Source: Sutcliffiella horikoshii
Lineage (GTDB): Bacteria > Bacillota > Bacilli > Bacillales > Bacillaceae_I
Direction of reading: 5' to 3'
Assembly: GCF_002157855.1 (NCBI RefSeq)
Contig: NZ_CP020880.1
Span: 2,976,001-3,040,000, forward strand
Length of the DNA: 64,000 bases
The notes under the pieces: generated by a model
The model's input: the letters and a program-made list of their open reading frames with translations, nothing else
Told to the model about the DNA's origin: nothing
Databases searched by the model: none
Made by a program: the position numbers and the translations under genes
Shown: piece by piece, positions 25,903 through 35,220 of the stretch
Position numbering within the stretch: position 1 is the first letter of the stretch
Layout: each line of letters opens with the position of its first letter

Positions 25903-27678
25903 TTATCTTTCTTGGTTTTCCCAGTTGTATATTTCTTGAACCATTTTTGAGTAAACTGATGAGACATTGTTCTCATCCACAACATCTAATTCCACCATAA
26001 CCATAGCATATTTAGGACTTTGGATTGGAAAATAACCTGCAAACCATCTATTGTATAACTCTCGACCGTCATCGGTAAATTTTCCTGTCTGCGCCGTACC
26101 GCTTTTTCCTGCAACTTCATAAGAGAGGCCTTTCATTCTCCATCCGGTCCCAGTATCACCTTCCACTACTTCTCTTAAAAGATGTTGAAGCTGCATGACC
26201 GTGTAGGATGAAAGCTTTTCAACATCTCTTTCATGCTCAGGAAATGTAAACAAGGTCGTCCCGTTTTTGTATAGGATGTCACTGACCAACTTAACTTCTT
26301 TCGACTCTCCACCCCGCGCTATCGTGGCCATCATATTCGCGACGGCAAGTGGCGTTACTTTTACATCTTTTTGTCCGATTGATGTCTGCGCTATAGCAAG
26401 AGGCACCCCTTTATCTTCATCGTTATCCCACACCACATTTTCTTTTTCATGAGGGATCTGAACAAAATCATCAAAACCAAACATATCCCCCTTCCATCCA
26501 ACAGTTCCCGTTAACCCGAGCATAGCTGCATACTTATCCAATGCGCCCTTATCTTTTTGAGCCAACTGTTTACCAATCTCACCAAACGTATAGTTACAAC
26601 TTTGGGCAAAGCTTTTTTCGAGGTTGATCGTACCCATACGCTTCTTTACATCCTCGTGCAGATTTCCCCTTATATCCAAATCACAGTTGAACATCATTTC
26701 ATTGTCCACAACGTTTTCCTCGATTGCTGCTGCCGTTACAACCGTTTTAAACACAGAGCCAGGAAAATGGGGTTCTAGCAAATAATTATGTGCACCCGCT
26801 CCCTTTGAAGGGTTCTCAGGGTCCATGGATGGTTTGGATACCATCGCGACCACTTCATTTGTTTCAATATCAATGACGACAAGCCCACCCTTTTTAACTT
26901 GATATTCATTAAGGGTTTTCTCTGCCAGTTGCTGGATGTTTCTATCAAGGGTTGTTTGGACAGTAAGAGGGTAATAGGGATTGGACGGCGACATATACCG
27001 AACATCGATTCCGAATAATGGACCGCCAAAACGGTCAACATGGTAGAGCAATTTTGTTGAGCCTTCCGGTAAAATAATTTCATCGAACGCTTCTTCTAAT
27101 CCGGATACTCCAATCGGCGTATGTGGCGAATAGTTTTCTTTCTCGACTTTATCAGCATAACGTTTCATAAATGTATCAACATCTTCCCCAGTCAAACCTA
27201 TGACGTGTTCTGCTATTTTTTCATCAAGTTCAAACTGACGATACAAGGCGACAATTCCAGGATAATCAAGCTCGTTAATTTGTTCCATTTTCTCATCTGT
27301 TAAACTTTCTGATAACACGACTGGTTTATCCGCATCAGCAAGCAGGCTGTCAATCTCAGATGCATTCATCTGCAAGATGCCAGCGAGCTTCTCTTTCGGC
27401 CAATCAAGACCGTTCAGGAAAGGAAATAAGATGACACTTGGAAAATAGTCATGCGTTAATGGCAAGCCATTCCGATCAATGAATCTTCCACGGCCTTCAT
27501 CAATCACAAGTGATTGTGTTCGTTGTTTGACGCTTGCTTCAATTAAGTTTATATGTTGATCTGTGAAGGATTCTGTGCTGATGAGCTGCACTTGAACAAG
27601 CCTTCCGACAAGCAGGCTTAAGAGCAGTACGACACAGATTCCGAGTTTATTAATTCTCCCTTTTATTAACCGTTGCAT
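25903..27678 (-). CDS. pbpI: Class B penicillin-binding protein PbpI
   Basis: Peptidoglycan transpeptidase anchored by one N-terminal membrane helix (LGICVVLLLSLLVGRLVQV). A dimerisation domain is followed by the transpeptidase domain with active-site SVFK (in FPGSVFKTVVT), SCN (in FAQSCNYTF) and KSGTAQTG. Length (592) agrees with YrrR/PbpI. The ATG at 27678 is used. Its ribosome binding site GAGGTG lies in the right arm of a strong hairpin (27686-27712). Confidence 0.93.
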   Translation of the reverse strand: MQRLIKGRINKLGICVVLLLSLLVGRLVQVQLISTESFTDQHINLIEASVKQRTQSLVIDEGRGRFIDRNGLPLTHDYFPSVILFPFLNGLDWPKEKLAGILQMNASEIDSLLADADKPVVLSESLTDEKMEQINELDYPGIVALYRQFELDEKIAEHVIGLTGEDVDTFMKRYADKVEKENYSPHTPIGVSGLEEAFDEIILPEGSTKLLYHVDRFGGPLFGIDVRYMSPSNPYYPLTVQTTLDRNIQQLAEKTLNEYQVKKGGLVVIDIETNEVVAMVSKPSMDPENPSKGAGAHNYLLEPHFPGSVFKTVVTAAAIEENVVDNEMMFNCDLDIRGNLHEDVKKRMGTINLEKSFAQSCNYTFGEIGKQLAQKDKGALDKYAAMLGLTGTVGWKGDMFGFDDFVQIPHEKENVVWDNDEDKGVPLAIAQTSIGQKDVKVTPLAVANMMATIARGGESKEVKLVSDILYKNGTTLFTFPEHERDVEKLSSYTVMQLQHLLREVVEGDTGTGWRMKGLSYEVAGKSGTAQTGKFTDDGRELYNRWFAGYFPIQSPKYAMVMVELDVVDENNVSSVYSKMVQEIYNWENQER

Positions 27679-27685
27679 AAAAAAA

Positions 27686-27712
27686 CACCTCATCAACATT
27701 GTTGACGAGGTG
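27686..27712 (-). promoter_or_regulatory. Hairpin containing the pbpI ribosome binding site
   Basis: On the minus strand CACCTCGTCAAC and GTTGATGAGGTG form a 12-position stem (one wobble) with a three-base loop, followed by a T-run that ends at the pbpI ATG. It has the form of an intrinsic terminator, but its 3' arm is also the only Shine-Dalgarno sequence for pbpI. It may be an attenuator, a translational switch, or simply the terminator of the upstream unit. Confidence 0.55.
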
Positions 27713-27784
27713 CGTTCTTTTTAATCAAGTCGGCTGTTTTCTATAGAAACTGATGTTATCGGCTTGTAAGGTTGACCGTTTCTT

Positions 27785-27905
27785 TTCGCTTCAGTCACTC
27801 GCTTTCCGCGGGGCGGTGCTTGAGCCTCCTCACTTCGTTGCGGGGTCTCAAGTCTACCGCTACCTCCCGCCGGAGTCGAGTGCCTTTCGCTACAATCCAC
27901 TCTTC
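27785..27905. repeat. Dispersed intergenic repeat, copy C
   Basis: Located between greA and pbpI. It shares the core GGGGCGGTGCTTGAGCCTCC, GGGGTCTCAA and CCGCTACCTCCCGCCGGAGT with the copies at 37889 and 46504. Its ends are less clearly inverted than in other copies, so the borders are approximate. Confidence 0.75.
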
Positions 27906-27949
27906 CATCTATCTTTTAGATTGCAAGAATCTTTCATAAACAGCCTTGC

Positions 27950-28423
27950 TTATTTTACGGAAACAATCTTCACGTTCATTTCTCCACCTGGAGTTTGGAT
28001 GGTTACTTCATCGTTTACGCGTTTGCCCATTAGGGAGCTTCCCATTGGAGATTCGTTGGAGATGTTGCCTTCGAACGGATCAGCTTCAGCGCTTCCTACG
28101 ATTGTGTAAGTTTCTTCTTCGCCGTCTGGCAGCTCCACAAACGTTACAGTTTTACCAAGGCCGACTGCGTCTGTATCCTTGTCTTCTTGGATGATTTTTG
28201 CGTTACGGACCATTTGTTCAAGAAGCGTGATGCGTCCTTCTACGAATGCTTGCTCTTCTTTTGCAGAATCGTACTCAGAGTTCTCAGAAAGGTCTCCGAA
28301 ACTACGTGCTATTTTAATACGCTCTACCACTTCTTTACGTCTTACGGATTTTAAATTCTCTAATTCTTGCACAAGCTTGTCTTTCCCTGCTTGTGTCATT
28401 GGATATACTTTCTCTTGTGCCAT
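27950..28423 (-). CDS. greA: Transcription elongation factor GreA
   Basis: Rescues backtracked RNA polymerase by stimulating transcript cleavage. The N-terminal coiled coil has [19 protein letters not shown] and the acidic tip region [15 protein letters not shown]. The C-terminal globular domain has [20 protein letters not shown]. Length 157 is standard. It follows udk in the same orientation. Confidence 0.96.
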   Translation of the reverse strand: MAQEKVYPMTQAGKDKLVQELENLKSVRRKEVVERIKIARSFGDLSENSEYDSAKEEQAFVEGRITLLEQMVRNAKIIQEDKDTDAVGLGKTVTFVELPDGEEETYTIVGSAEADPFEGNISNESPMGSSLMGKRVNDEVTIQTPGGEMNVKIVSVK

Positions 28424-28585
28424 GACTTTTCACTCCTTCTAGTAATTGCATTCCCCAATTTACGTTGTATCTTTATGGCAATAAAGTTCAAAGCCTATGT
28501 AAATGCGGAAAAAGATGTACCCATTAAATGGAATACATCGTCGCTCCTTCCACAATTGGAAAATTCTCTAGCTTATCATATGTTA

Positions 28586-29221
28586 TTACAAAATCTCTTT
28601 TTGTTCAAGAATTGTTTGAATTTTTGTTACCATCAGGTCGATGGCAACATGATTTTGTCCACCTTCAGGGATGATAATATCTGCGTATCGCTTTGTTGGT
28701 TCAATGAATTGATTGTGCATTGGGCGGACAACGGTCACATATTGTTCGATGACAGAATCAATCGTACGTCCGCGTTCTTTAATGTCACGCAACATGCGGC
28801 GGATAATGCGTAAATCTGCATCTGTATCTACAAAAAGCTTTATATCCATTAAGTTACGCAAACGTTCGTCTTCTAATACCAAAATTCCTTCCACAATGAT
28901 AACATCTTTCGGTTCTACTTCGATGACTTGTGTGGATCTTGTATGAAGCGTGTAATCATAGACAGGTTTATTGACGTTATCATAGTTTAATAAATGCTTA
29001 ATGTGTTCAATCAATAAATCATTATCGAATGCCAAAGGATGGTCATAATTTGTTTTTAATCTTTCCTCCATCGGCACGTCTGTCTGGTCTTTATAGTAAT
29101 AATCTTGCTCAAGCATTAGGATGGACTTCTCTGTAAAATGATCAAAGATAGCTTTTGTTACACTCGTTTTCCCTGAGCCAGATCCTCCGGCTACACCGAT
29201 TACGATCGGTTTTTTCCCCAT
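28586..29221 (-). CDS. udk: Uridine kinase
   Basis: Phosphorylates uridine and cytidine to UMP and CMP in pyrimidine salvage. The P-loop [15 protein letters not shown] and the family segments [20 protein letters not shown] and [14 protein letters not shown] are intact. It starts four bases after trhP2 ends, so it belongs to the trmR-trhP-udk operon. Confidence 0.96.
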   Translation of the reverse strand: MGKKPIVIGVAGGSGSGKTSVTKAIFDHFTEKSILMLEQDYYYKDQTDVPMEERLKTNYDHPLAFDNDLLIEHIKHLLNYDNVNKPVYDYTLHTRSTQVIEVEPKDVIIVEGILVLEDERLRNLMDIKLFVDTDADLRIIRRMLRDIKERGRTIDSVIEQYVTVVRPMHNQFIEPTKRYADIIIPEGGQNHVAIDLMVTKIQTILEQKEIL

Positions 29222-29225
29222 GGTA

Positions 29226-30497
29226 TTACTGCCCCTTTCGCATCATGTTGTTCGGATAAATCGGCTTTTCCACTTTAAATTTCACGATTTGTAATGGATG
29301 GCGGGCAGCATCTAGTTCATTGCCTTTTTCATCCCAAACCTTCTCTATTTTTTGTGTGAAGTTTTCAATTTCCGGACCAAAAAATTCCACTTCATCGCCT
29401 GGTTTAAAAAAGTTTCGTTGCTGTAAGGTCACCATTTGAGTTTCCTTATCATAATCAAGCACCAATCCAACGAAGTCAAAGTCTGTCTTCTTGCTATGGT
29501 TGCCAAACATTTGCTCTTTATACCCCGGAACACCTTCAAAGAAAGCAGGTGCCGTCTCGCGGTTTGCACATTTATCAAGTTCTTCCAACCATTCTTGTTG
29601 AATCGTGAAGTTCTCAGGATCGGCACAATAAGCGTCGATTACTTTGCGGTATACACTTACTACTGTTGCTACATAGTGAATGGATTTCATGCGGCCTTCA
29701 ATTTTCAAACTGTCAATTCCAAGTTCAATCATTCTAGGAATAGATTCGATTAACTTTAAATCTTTAGGACTCATAGCAAATGGTGAATCACCTTCTGCAA
29801 ATAACGGTTTTTCTTCTCCGCCGTTCAATTCATATAAGTCGTAATCCCAACGGCAAGACTGACAGCAGCCTCCGCGGTTAGAATCTCGTGCGGTCATATG
29901 ATTACTTAGCGTACAGCGTCCAGAGTATGCGATACACATGGCACCGTGAATGAAGGTCTCAATTTCGATGTCCACTTTCTCTTTCATCTCACGGATTTCT
30001 TCCGCGCTTGTTTCACGAGCAAGCACGACACGCTCTAGGCCCTCCTCTTTCCAAAACTGAACTGCTTTCCAGTTGGACAAGGATTGTTGGGTACTTAAGT
30101 GAACTTCAAGCTTAGGTGCCACTCTTCTGCATGTTTCAATGATGAGCGGGTCAGCAACGATGATTCCATGAACTCCAGCGCCTTCAATGCCGCGAAGGTA
30201 ATCATCCAACCCGTCCATGTTTTCATTGTGAGCAAAAATATTGGTGGTAACGTAGATGCGCGCGCCAAATTTTTCAGCAAATTGAACACCTTCTGCCATT
30301 TCTTCAAAGGTGAAATTTCCAGCATTGGAACGAAGTCCGTATTCTTGACCACCGATGAAAACAGCATCTGCACCATATTGAACAGCTATTTTTAATTTCT
30401 CTAGGTTTCCTGCCGGGGCAAGTAGTTCTGGTTTTTTAACAATTACCCGTTTTCCGTCAACTATCTTAGAAATCTTATCATTTACATAGGTTGTCAT
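29226..30497 (-). CDS. trhP2: tRNA hydroxylation protein TrhP2 (U32 family)
   Basis: U32 'peptidase' family protein, now linked to prephenate-dependent hydroxylation of uridine-34 in tRNA. It has a TIM-barrel N-half ([20 protein letters not shown]), the U32 signature [20 protein letters not shown] with Fe-S-type cysteines (GGCCQSCRW), and a C-terminal beta domain. Next to trhP1 and trmR, which completes 5-methoxyuridine, the set makes pathway sense. Confidence 0.9.
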   Translation of the reverse strand: MTTYVNDKISKIVDGKRVIVKKPELLAPAGNLEKLKIAVQYGADAVFIGGQEYGLRSNAGNFTFEEMAEGVQFAEKFGARIYVTTNIFAHNENMDGLDDYLRGIEGAGVHGIIVADPLIIETCRRVAPKLEVHLSTQQSLSNWKAVQFWKEEGLERVVLARETSAEEIREMKEKVDIEIETFIHGAMCIAYSGRCTLSNHMTARDSNRGGCCQSCRWDYDLYELNGGEEKPLFAEGDSPFAMSPKDLKLIESIPRMIELGIDSLKIEGRMKSIHYVATVVSVYRKVIDAYCADPENFTIQQEWLEELDKCANRETAPAFFEGVPGYKEQMFGNHSKKTDFDFVGLVLDYDKETQMVTLQQRNFFKPGDEVEFFGPEIENFTQKIEKVWDEKGNELDAARHPLQIVKFKVEKPIYPNNMMRKGQ

Positions 30498-30519
30498 AAA
30501 AGGCTACCTCCTTTTCACA

Positions 30520-31446
30520 TTAATAGACTGTTTCTTTAAAGAAGAACCCTGTGTCGAGTGGACGGTGGTCTTGTTGAAGTTCTTCCATTTCATTTAACAG
30601 ATCATCTTTGATATCTTCATAGGCTTCTCTGTCATCTGCACAAAGGTCTATTGCTTTTCTATATCTCTTTGTTACTTCAACGATATATTCCGGTGTTTGA
30701 AGTACACCGTCAATTTTAAAGCTGTCCACTTCTGCATCCATCATTTCTTCCAGTTCGTCAATGATGCACATGTCATTTGGACTCATGATATGGGTGCCGT
30801 TTTCGTCTTCATAGACAGGATATTTATTGCTTCGTTCCTTGTCATGGAGAAGCATGGCGCGTTCCTTGCCTTTTTCCACTTCCATTTGTTTGCCCTGGTA
30901 TTCAAAATAATGCCCAAGCAATGAACGCTTGGATTGGAACATACATGTCATGCCATGGACTTGAACTTCTATTTCCACTTCTGCGTTTTCCTTGATTTCA
31001 ACAATGGCATCCATGTTGAGTTCGCGGGCCAATACGGCACGTTTGGAGCCTTTTCTGCCCCAGTAATTACAGGTGTAGTAGTTGGTTGCTGTGGTCTCTG
31101 TATTCCAATGCAGCGGCATGTTTGGAGCAACTTCTTTTGCTGCCATTAATACAGCCGGATCTCCGAAGATAACCCCATCTGCACCTGCTTCATTCAAGAT
31201 TTGAAGATAGTCGGACAACTCGTCCACTTTTTCATTATGGAAAAGGGCATTCATTGCCACATACACTTTTTTCCCGTTCTCATGAGCAAGATCAATGGCT
31301 GCCTTCACTTCGTCCTTTTTGAATTCTCCAGCCAAGCGCAAGCCGTAGCGCTCTTCTCCGACAACAAATGCATCTGCACCGGCGTCTATTAAGTCTTTTA
31401 AATTCGTTAAGTCTAGCGGTGTCACTAATAACTCAGGTTTTTTCAA
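30520..31446 (-). CDS. trhP1: tRNA hydroxylation protein TrhP1 (U32 family)
   Basis: Shorter U32 partner (308 residues) of TrhP2, lacking the C-terminal domain. KPELLVTPLDLTNLKDLIDA and the signature EVQVHGMTCMFQSKRSLLGH are seen, with fewer cysteines than TrhP2. It overlaps trmR by four bases (translational coupling) and is followed by trhP2 after 22 bases. In B. subtilis the pair is yrrN/yrrO. Confidence 0.9.
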   Translation of the reverse strand: MKKPELLVTPLDLTNLKDLIDAGADAFVVGEERYGLRLAGEFKKDEVKAAIDLAHENGKKVYVAMNALFHNEKVDELSDYLQILNEAGADGVIFGDPAVLMAAKEVAPNMPLHWNTETTATNYYTCNYWGRKGSKRAVLARELNMDAIVEIKENAEVEIEVQVHGMTCMFQSKRSLLGHYFEYQGKQMEVEKGKERAMLLHDKERSNKYPVYEDENGTHIMSPNDMCIIDELEEMMDAEVDSFKIDGVLQTPEYIVEVTKRYRKAIDLCADDREAYEDIKDDLLNEMEELQQDHRPLDTGFFFKETVY

Positions 31447-32105
31447 CGTTCTTCACCTCTTTTTTTACTGATTGCGATCCCATCACCAACAGGCAAGATC
31501 GTGGTGATATAGTCTGGGTGTTCCATCAACCATCTATTGTATCGGTCAATCTTTTTGACCAGGTTTCTGATTCTTTTTGGTTCAATCAATTCGTGGTCCT
31601 CTGCTACCATCCCCCGAAAGAGGACGTTATCGGTGATGATGATGCCCATTTCGTTTAACAGGGTTTCATACATCGTAAAGAACCGTTCGTATTGCCCTTT
31701 TGCTGCATCAACAAAAATGAAATCAAACGGTGCTTCTTTTTTCACTTGATCGAGCACTTCCAATGCGTCCCCGAATATCAAATGAATTCTATCTTGGAGC
31801 CCGGCTTGTTCTATATGTGATTTTGCTTGCAGGTATCTGTGTTCGTCACGCTCTATTGTTACAATGGTCGCTTCTGGTAAAGCTTGTGCCATTCTGATAG
31901 CGGAGTATCCGATAGCTGCGCCTATTTCCAGAATTCTTTTTGGTGCGGAAAGCCTTAGGAGCTGAAGGAGTGTTTCCATTCCGACCAGGTCCATAATTGG
32001 GACATTTTCTTTTTCAGCAAGCTTTTCCATGTTGCTGACTAATTCATTCCTTTGGGGAGTGAGTGTATTTAAGTAGGATATTACTTTATTTTCATTGGCT
32101 TCCAA
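31443..32105 (-). CDS. trmR: tRNA 5-hydroxyuridine methyltransferase TrmR
   Basis: SAM-dependent O-methyltransferase of the catechol-OMT-like family. It converts 5-hydroxyuridine-34 to 5-methoxyuridine in tRNA (YrrM/TrmR in B. subtilis). Motif I ILEIGAAIGYSAIRMA, the acidic TIERDEHRY and the metal-site DFIFVDAAKGQY are present. It heads the trmR-trhP1-trhP2-udk run. AGGAGG lies upstream of the ATG. Confidence 0.92.
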   Translation of the reverse strand: MEANENKVISYLNTLTPQRNELVSNMEKLAEKENVPIMDLVGMETLLQLLRLSAPKRILEIGAAIGYSAIRMAQALPEATIVTIERDEHRYLQAKSHIEQAGLQDRIHLIFGDALEVLDQVKKEAPFDFIFVDAAKGQYERFFTMYETLLNEMGIIITDNVLFRGMVAEDHELIEPKRIRNLVKKIDRYNRWLMEHPDYITTILPVGDGIAISKKRGEER

Positions 32106-32146
32106 CGGTGGACGCCTCCTTTAATCTTGCTAAAAACAAAGAAAAT

Positions 32147-32174
32147 AGAGGTGACCTCAACGGAGGAACCCTCT
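32147..32174. other. Nested hairpin in the trmR leader
   Basis: AGAGG (32147-32151) pairs with CCTCT (32170-32174), and inside it CCTC (32155-32158) with GAGG (32163-32166), with three-base internal loops. It is 42 bases upstream of trmR. T-rich tracts flank both sides, so attenuation is possible but unproven. Confidence 0.4.
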
Positions 32175-32223
32175 TTTTACGTTAAAACATTTTAGTTCAA
32201 AACAACTCGATATATTTTACCAC

Positions 32224-32262
32224 AAAAAAATAGGGAATGCGAATTAATTTCGCACTTCCCTA
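32224..32262 (-). terminator. mltG terminator
   Basis: On the minus strand TAGGGAAGTGCGAA pairs with TTCGCATTCCCTA (one mismatch), followed by seven T. It lies seven bases beyond the mltG stop codon. Confidence 0.88.
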
Positions 32263-32268
32263 TCAGAC

Positions 32269-33408
32269 TTATCCGTTGTCCTGACTTGTGATATGTTCAT
32301 TTTTATCGATGTTGTGCTCTTCTAGCGTTTCGTTGAATAGGACTTCGCCATCTGGTGTTGCCAAAAAGTAGTAATACTCAGTTTCAGCAGGCTTCAATGC
32401 AGCTTGAATGGATGTAAGACCGGCATTGGCGATAGGTCCCGGTGGTAGACCTTGGTTCTTATACGTATTGTAAGGTGAGTCCACTTCAAGATGCTCATAT
32501 AATGTCCGCTCTTTATGTTCACCAAGCGCATATAACACAGTTGGATCTGTTTGAAGCGGCATTCCTACGTCAAGTCGATTATAGAATACACTTGAAATGT
32601 AATCACGGTCTGTTTGAACAGTTGCTTCTGCTTCTATCAAACTTGCCATCGTCAGCAATTCATGTGGAGTTAAATCCATATTGCCCATCCCTATTCTTAC
32701 TTCGTCATACTGTAGAATCTCATCAGTCTTTTGAAGCATGATATCAATCACTTCTTCTGCCGTCGGATTTTCTACATAGAAAGGATAGGTTGCAGGGAAT
32801 AGATAGCCTTCCAAAGCATACTTAACATCTTCATCGAACATTTCATCTGTAATAACTTTTGGATATTTCTCCCTCATCTTTTCGAGGAAATCCTTGTCAT
32901 TTGCTTTTTCGAGGAATTCTTTTTCCGAAAGCCCCATTCTATTTTCCAGGATGACAGCAATTTGCTCCAATTGACGACCTTCAGGAATGGTAATCTGGAA
33001 GAGGACTTCCTGTTGAACTTTACCTTCTTTTAAGAAACCTATGATCTCATCAAGGTTCATGGAAGGACTTAGCTCGTATTCTCCCGCCATAAATCCTGAT
33101 TCATTTTTAAACTTTACATAGTATCGGAATACTTTACCATTATTAATGATACCATTTTCCTCTAAAATACGACCGATGGATGTCGGAGAGGATCCTATAG
33201 GAATTTCCACTTTTTCTGTTTTGGTATCTTCTTCATTCACAGGCTGCAATGCATTTTTTATATAAAAATAACCGCCGCCAATAATACCAGTCAGGGCTAG
33301 CATAAGTAAGACAAATACTGTAAAGACAATGCGGCGCACAATCTTTGCTTCAAAATGTTTTTCTTTCAATTTTTCTTGAATATAGTCTTTGTTGTTTTTT
33401 TCAGACAA
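32269..33408 (-). CDS. mltG: Endolytic transglycosylase MltG
   Basis: Membrane-bound lytic transglycosylase that cuts nascent glycan strands and may set chain length. A cytosolic N-terminal stretch and one membrane helix (IVFTVFVLLMLALTGIIGGG) precede a LysM-like region and the YceG catalytic domain with the glutamate in LLTMASLIEAEA. The typical NTYKNQGLPPGPIANAG and EYYYFLATPDGE follow. It has its own terminator. Confidence 0.95.
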   Translation of the reverse strand: MSEKNNKDYIQEKLKEKHFEAKIVRRIVFTVFVLLMLALTGIIGGGYFYIKNALQPVNEEDTKTEKVEIPIGSSPTSIGRILEENGIINNGKVFRYYVKFKNESGFMAGEYELSPSMNLDEIIGFLKEGKVQQEVLFQITIPEGRQLEQIAVILENRMGLSEKEFLEKANDKDFLEKMREKYPKVITDEMFDEDVKYALEGYLFPATYPFYVENPTAEEVIDIMLQKTDEILQYDEVRIGMGNMDLTPHELLTMASLIEAEATVQTDRDYISSVFYNRLDVGMPLQTDPTVLYALGEHKERTLYEHLEVDSPYNTYKNQGLPPGPIANAGLTSIQAALKPAETEYYYFLATPDGEVLFNETLEEHNIDKNEHITSQDNG

Positions 33409-33653
33409 AAAAATACCCCCTCTCGTACAACTAACAATTATACAACAAATTCATTAATTTTTTGACAAAAAAGCATGTATTTTCTCTTTTCCGACACATT
33501 CCCACATCATATTTTACCATTTTTTTCGCATTATTCATTACTTTTTTCCTAAATATTTTGAATTTATTAGGGTGAACAACATACAGTCATTTAGTAGTTT
33601 TACCATTTTCATTGAGAATAAAGGGTATGGTAAAATAAAATTGGAGGTAGAAT

Positions 33654-34130
33654 ATGAAACTTACACTATACACTGACTACTCATTACGAGTTCTATTATA
33701 TTTAGCAAGCGCACCTCAAAACAACAAACTAATCCAAATAAAAGAAATAGCAGAAGCTTATGGCATTTCGAAAAATCATCTTATGAAGGTTACCTTTCAT
33801 CTTGGAAAGTTAGGCTATGTGGAGACTATCCGCGGCCGTAATGGGGGATTATTGTTAGCCAAGGAACCAAAGGAATTGAATATTGGTGAATTGGTACGGC
33901 AAACGGAGGAAGACTTTCATATTGTTGAGTGTTTTCAAGATAATGCGTCTTGTATCATATCGCCACATTGTAAGTTAAAAGGCGTATTATATCAGGCGAC
34001 ACAAGCGTTCATATCTGTCTTGGATCAATACACTTTAGCTGATCTGATAACAAACAAAGAGCAATTGACCACTCTATTGTTTACAGAAGAAAAAAACATG
34101 GACAAAAATAAAGAGAGCAAACAGGAGTAA
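33654..34130 (+). CDS. nsrR: Rrf2 family regulator, NsrR-like
   Basis: A 158-residue iron-sulfur transcription regulator. The N-terminal winged helix (KLTLYTDYSLRVLLYLA, AEAYGISKNHLMKVTFHL, VETIRGRNGGLLLA) is typical of NsrR. Three cysteines (ECFQDNASCIISPHCKLK) fit the Fe-S ligand cluster. NsrR senses nitric oxide and represses NO-response genes; that role is inferred from the family. TGGTAAAAT may be an extended -10 upstream. It runs opposite to its neighbours. Confidence 0.85.
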   Translation: MKLTLYTDYSLRVLLYLASAPQNNKLIQIKEIAEAYGISKNHLMKVTFHLGKLGYVETIRGRNGGLLLAKEPKELNIGELVRQTEEDFHIVECFQDNASCIISPHCKLKGVLYQATQAFISVLDQYTLADLITNKEQLTTLLFTEEKNMDKNKESKQE

Positions 34131-34149
34131 CCTGCTTGCTCTCTTTTTT
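34113..34149. terminator. Terminator after nsrR
   Basis: GAGAGCAAACAGG (34113-34125) pairs with CCTGCTTGCTCTC (34131-34143) with one mismatch, followed by six T. The nsrR stop codon lies in the loop, and the yrzB stop is just beyond. Confidence 0.85.
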
Positions 34150-34150
34150 C

Positions 34151-34435
34151 TTACTCTTCTTCTTCAGCCAAGAAAGTGTTTAACATTTCTTCAATCATGT
34201 CCCACTCTTCATCCGTTTCAACCGGTTGAAGGTCGCCACCTTCTTCTGATTCGCTAGGAACGAAGCTTGATGCATGGATTTCGATGTCATCCTGGTCATC
34301 ATTTTCCGCACCTACTGGGTAATAAAGTACATAGGACTTTCCAAATTCCTCAGAATCAAATGTGAAAAGCACCTCACATAATTGCTCATTCCCGTTTTCG
34401 TCTACTACTGTAATATTTTGTTCTCCGTGTTCCAT
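34151..34435 (-). CDS. yrzB: DUF1292 protein YrzB
   Basis: Small acidic cytosolic protein (94 residues from this start) of the DUF1292 family. [20 protein letters not shown] and KSYVLYYP are typical. The ATG at 34435 follows GAGGTG; a longer frame opens inside ruvX without a site. It is the last gene of ireB-ruvX-yrzB, a widely conserved order. Function unknown. Confidence 0.9.
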   Translation of the reverse strand: MEHGEQNITVVDENGNEQLCEVLFTFDSEEFGKSYVLYYPVGAENDDQDDIEIHASSFVPSESEEGGDLQPVETDEEWDMIEEMLNTFLAEEEE

Positions 34436-34451
34436 TATGCTCACCTCTAAT

Positions 34452-34868
34452 TTATTGTTGGCTGTCAAGATATCCTTGTAAAATGACAACGGCAGCCATC
34501 TTGTCTATTACTTGCTTTCTTTTTTTTCTACTTACGTCAGCAGAAAGCAGAATTCTTTCTGCTGCTACAGTAGAAAGCCTTTCATCCCAATAGATGACCG
34601 GCAGTCCCGTTTTAGCAGTCAGCATTTCACCATAATGCTGACTGGCTTCGCCGCGGGGACCGATAGAACCGTTCATATTCTTTGGTAAGCCAACTACGAC
34701 TTTCTCAGGCTTATATTCAGCGATGATCTGCTTCAATCGCTTAAACCCTAAATTTTTTATTGCTTCATCAATTTTTATCGTTTCCAAGCCCTGTGCTGTC
34801 CATCCCATTTCATCACTGATGGCAACACCGACTGTTTTGGAACCGACGTCTAAGCCCAAAATGCGCAT
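34452..34868 (-). CDS. ruvX: Holliday junction resolvase-like RuvX (YqgF)
   Basis: RNase H-fold putative Holliday junction resolvase and pre-16S rRNA nuclease. [19 protein letters not shown] carries the first catalytic Asp. [20 protein letters not shown] and [13 protein letters not shown] are the other family motifs. AAGGAG precedes the ATG, three bases after the ireB stop codon. Confidence 0.95.
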   Translation of the reverse strand: MRILGLDVGSKTVGVAISDEMGWTAQGLETIKIDEAIKNLGFKRLKQIIAEYKPEKVVVGLPKNMNGSIGPRGEASQHYGEMLTAKTGLPVIYWDERLSTVAAERILLSADVSRKKRKQVIDKMAAVVILQGYLDSQQ

Positions 34869-34871
34869 GTA

Positions 34872-35138
34872 CTACTCCTTGCGGTGCTGTTCTAGGTAAG
34901 ACTTCACTAATTCTTCAATTAGCTCGTCCCTTTCAATTTTCCGAATAAGCGTTCTTGCTTCTTTATGACGCGGAATGTATGCTGGGTCTCCAGATAGCAA
35001 GTAACCGACAATCTGGTTGATGGGGTTGTACCCTTTTTCCTGCAACGCCTCATAAACTGTTATTAATACGTCATCCACATTAGCTTCCAATGCATCTTCC
35101 GGAAAGTTAAACTTCATTGTTTTGTCAAAGGAGCTCAT
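34872..35138 (-). CDS. yrzL: IreB family regulatory phosphoprotein (YrzL)
   Basis: An 88-residue protein. In enterococci the homologue is phosphorylated by the PASTA kinase IreK and tunes cell-wall stress resistance. The conserved [20 protein letters not shown] and [20 protein letters not shown] are present. The ATG at 35138 is eight bases after GAGG; two earlier ATGs are in frame. It is followed directly by ruvX. Confidence 0.92.
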   Translation of the reverse strand: MSSFDKTMKFNFPEDALEANVDDVLITVYEALQEKGYNPINQIVGYLLSGDPAYIPRHKEARTLIRKIERDELIEELVKSYLEQHRKE

Positions 35139-35220
35139 CATTTGCACCTCTCTCTTAGACTTCTTTTTTTCTATCTGCTTGTCAATTGTTACCTATATTG
35201 TACACCAAATGTCGGCAATG

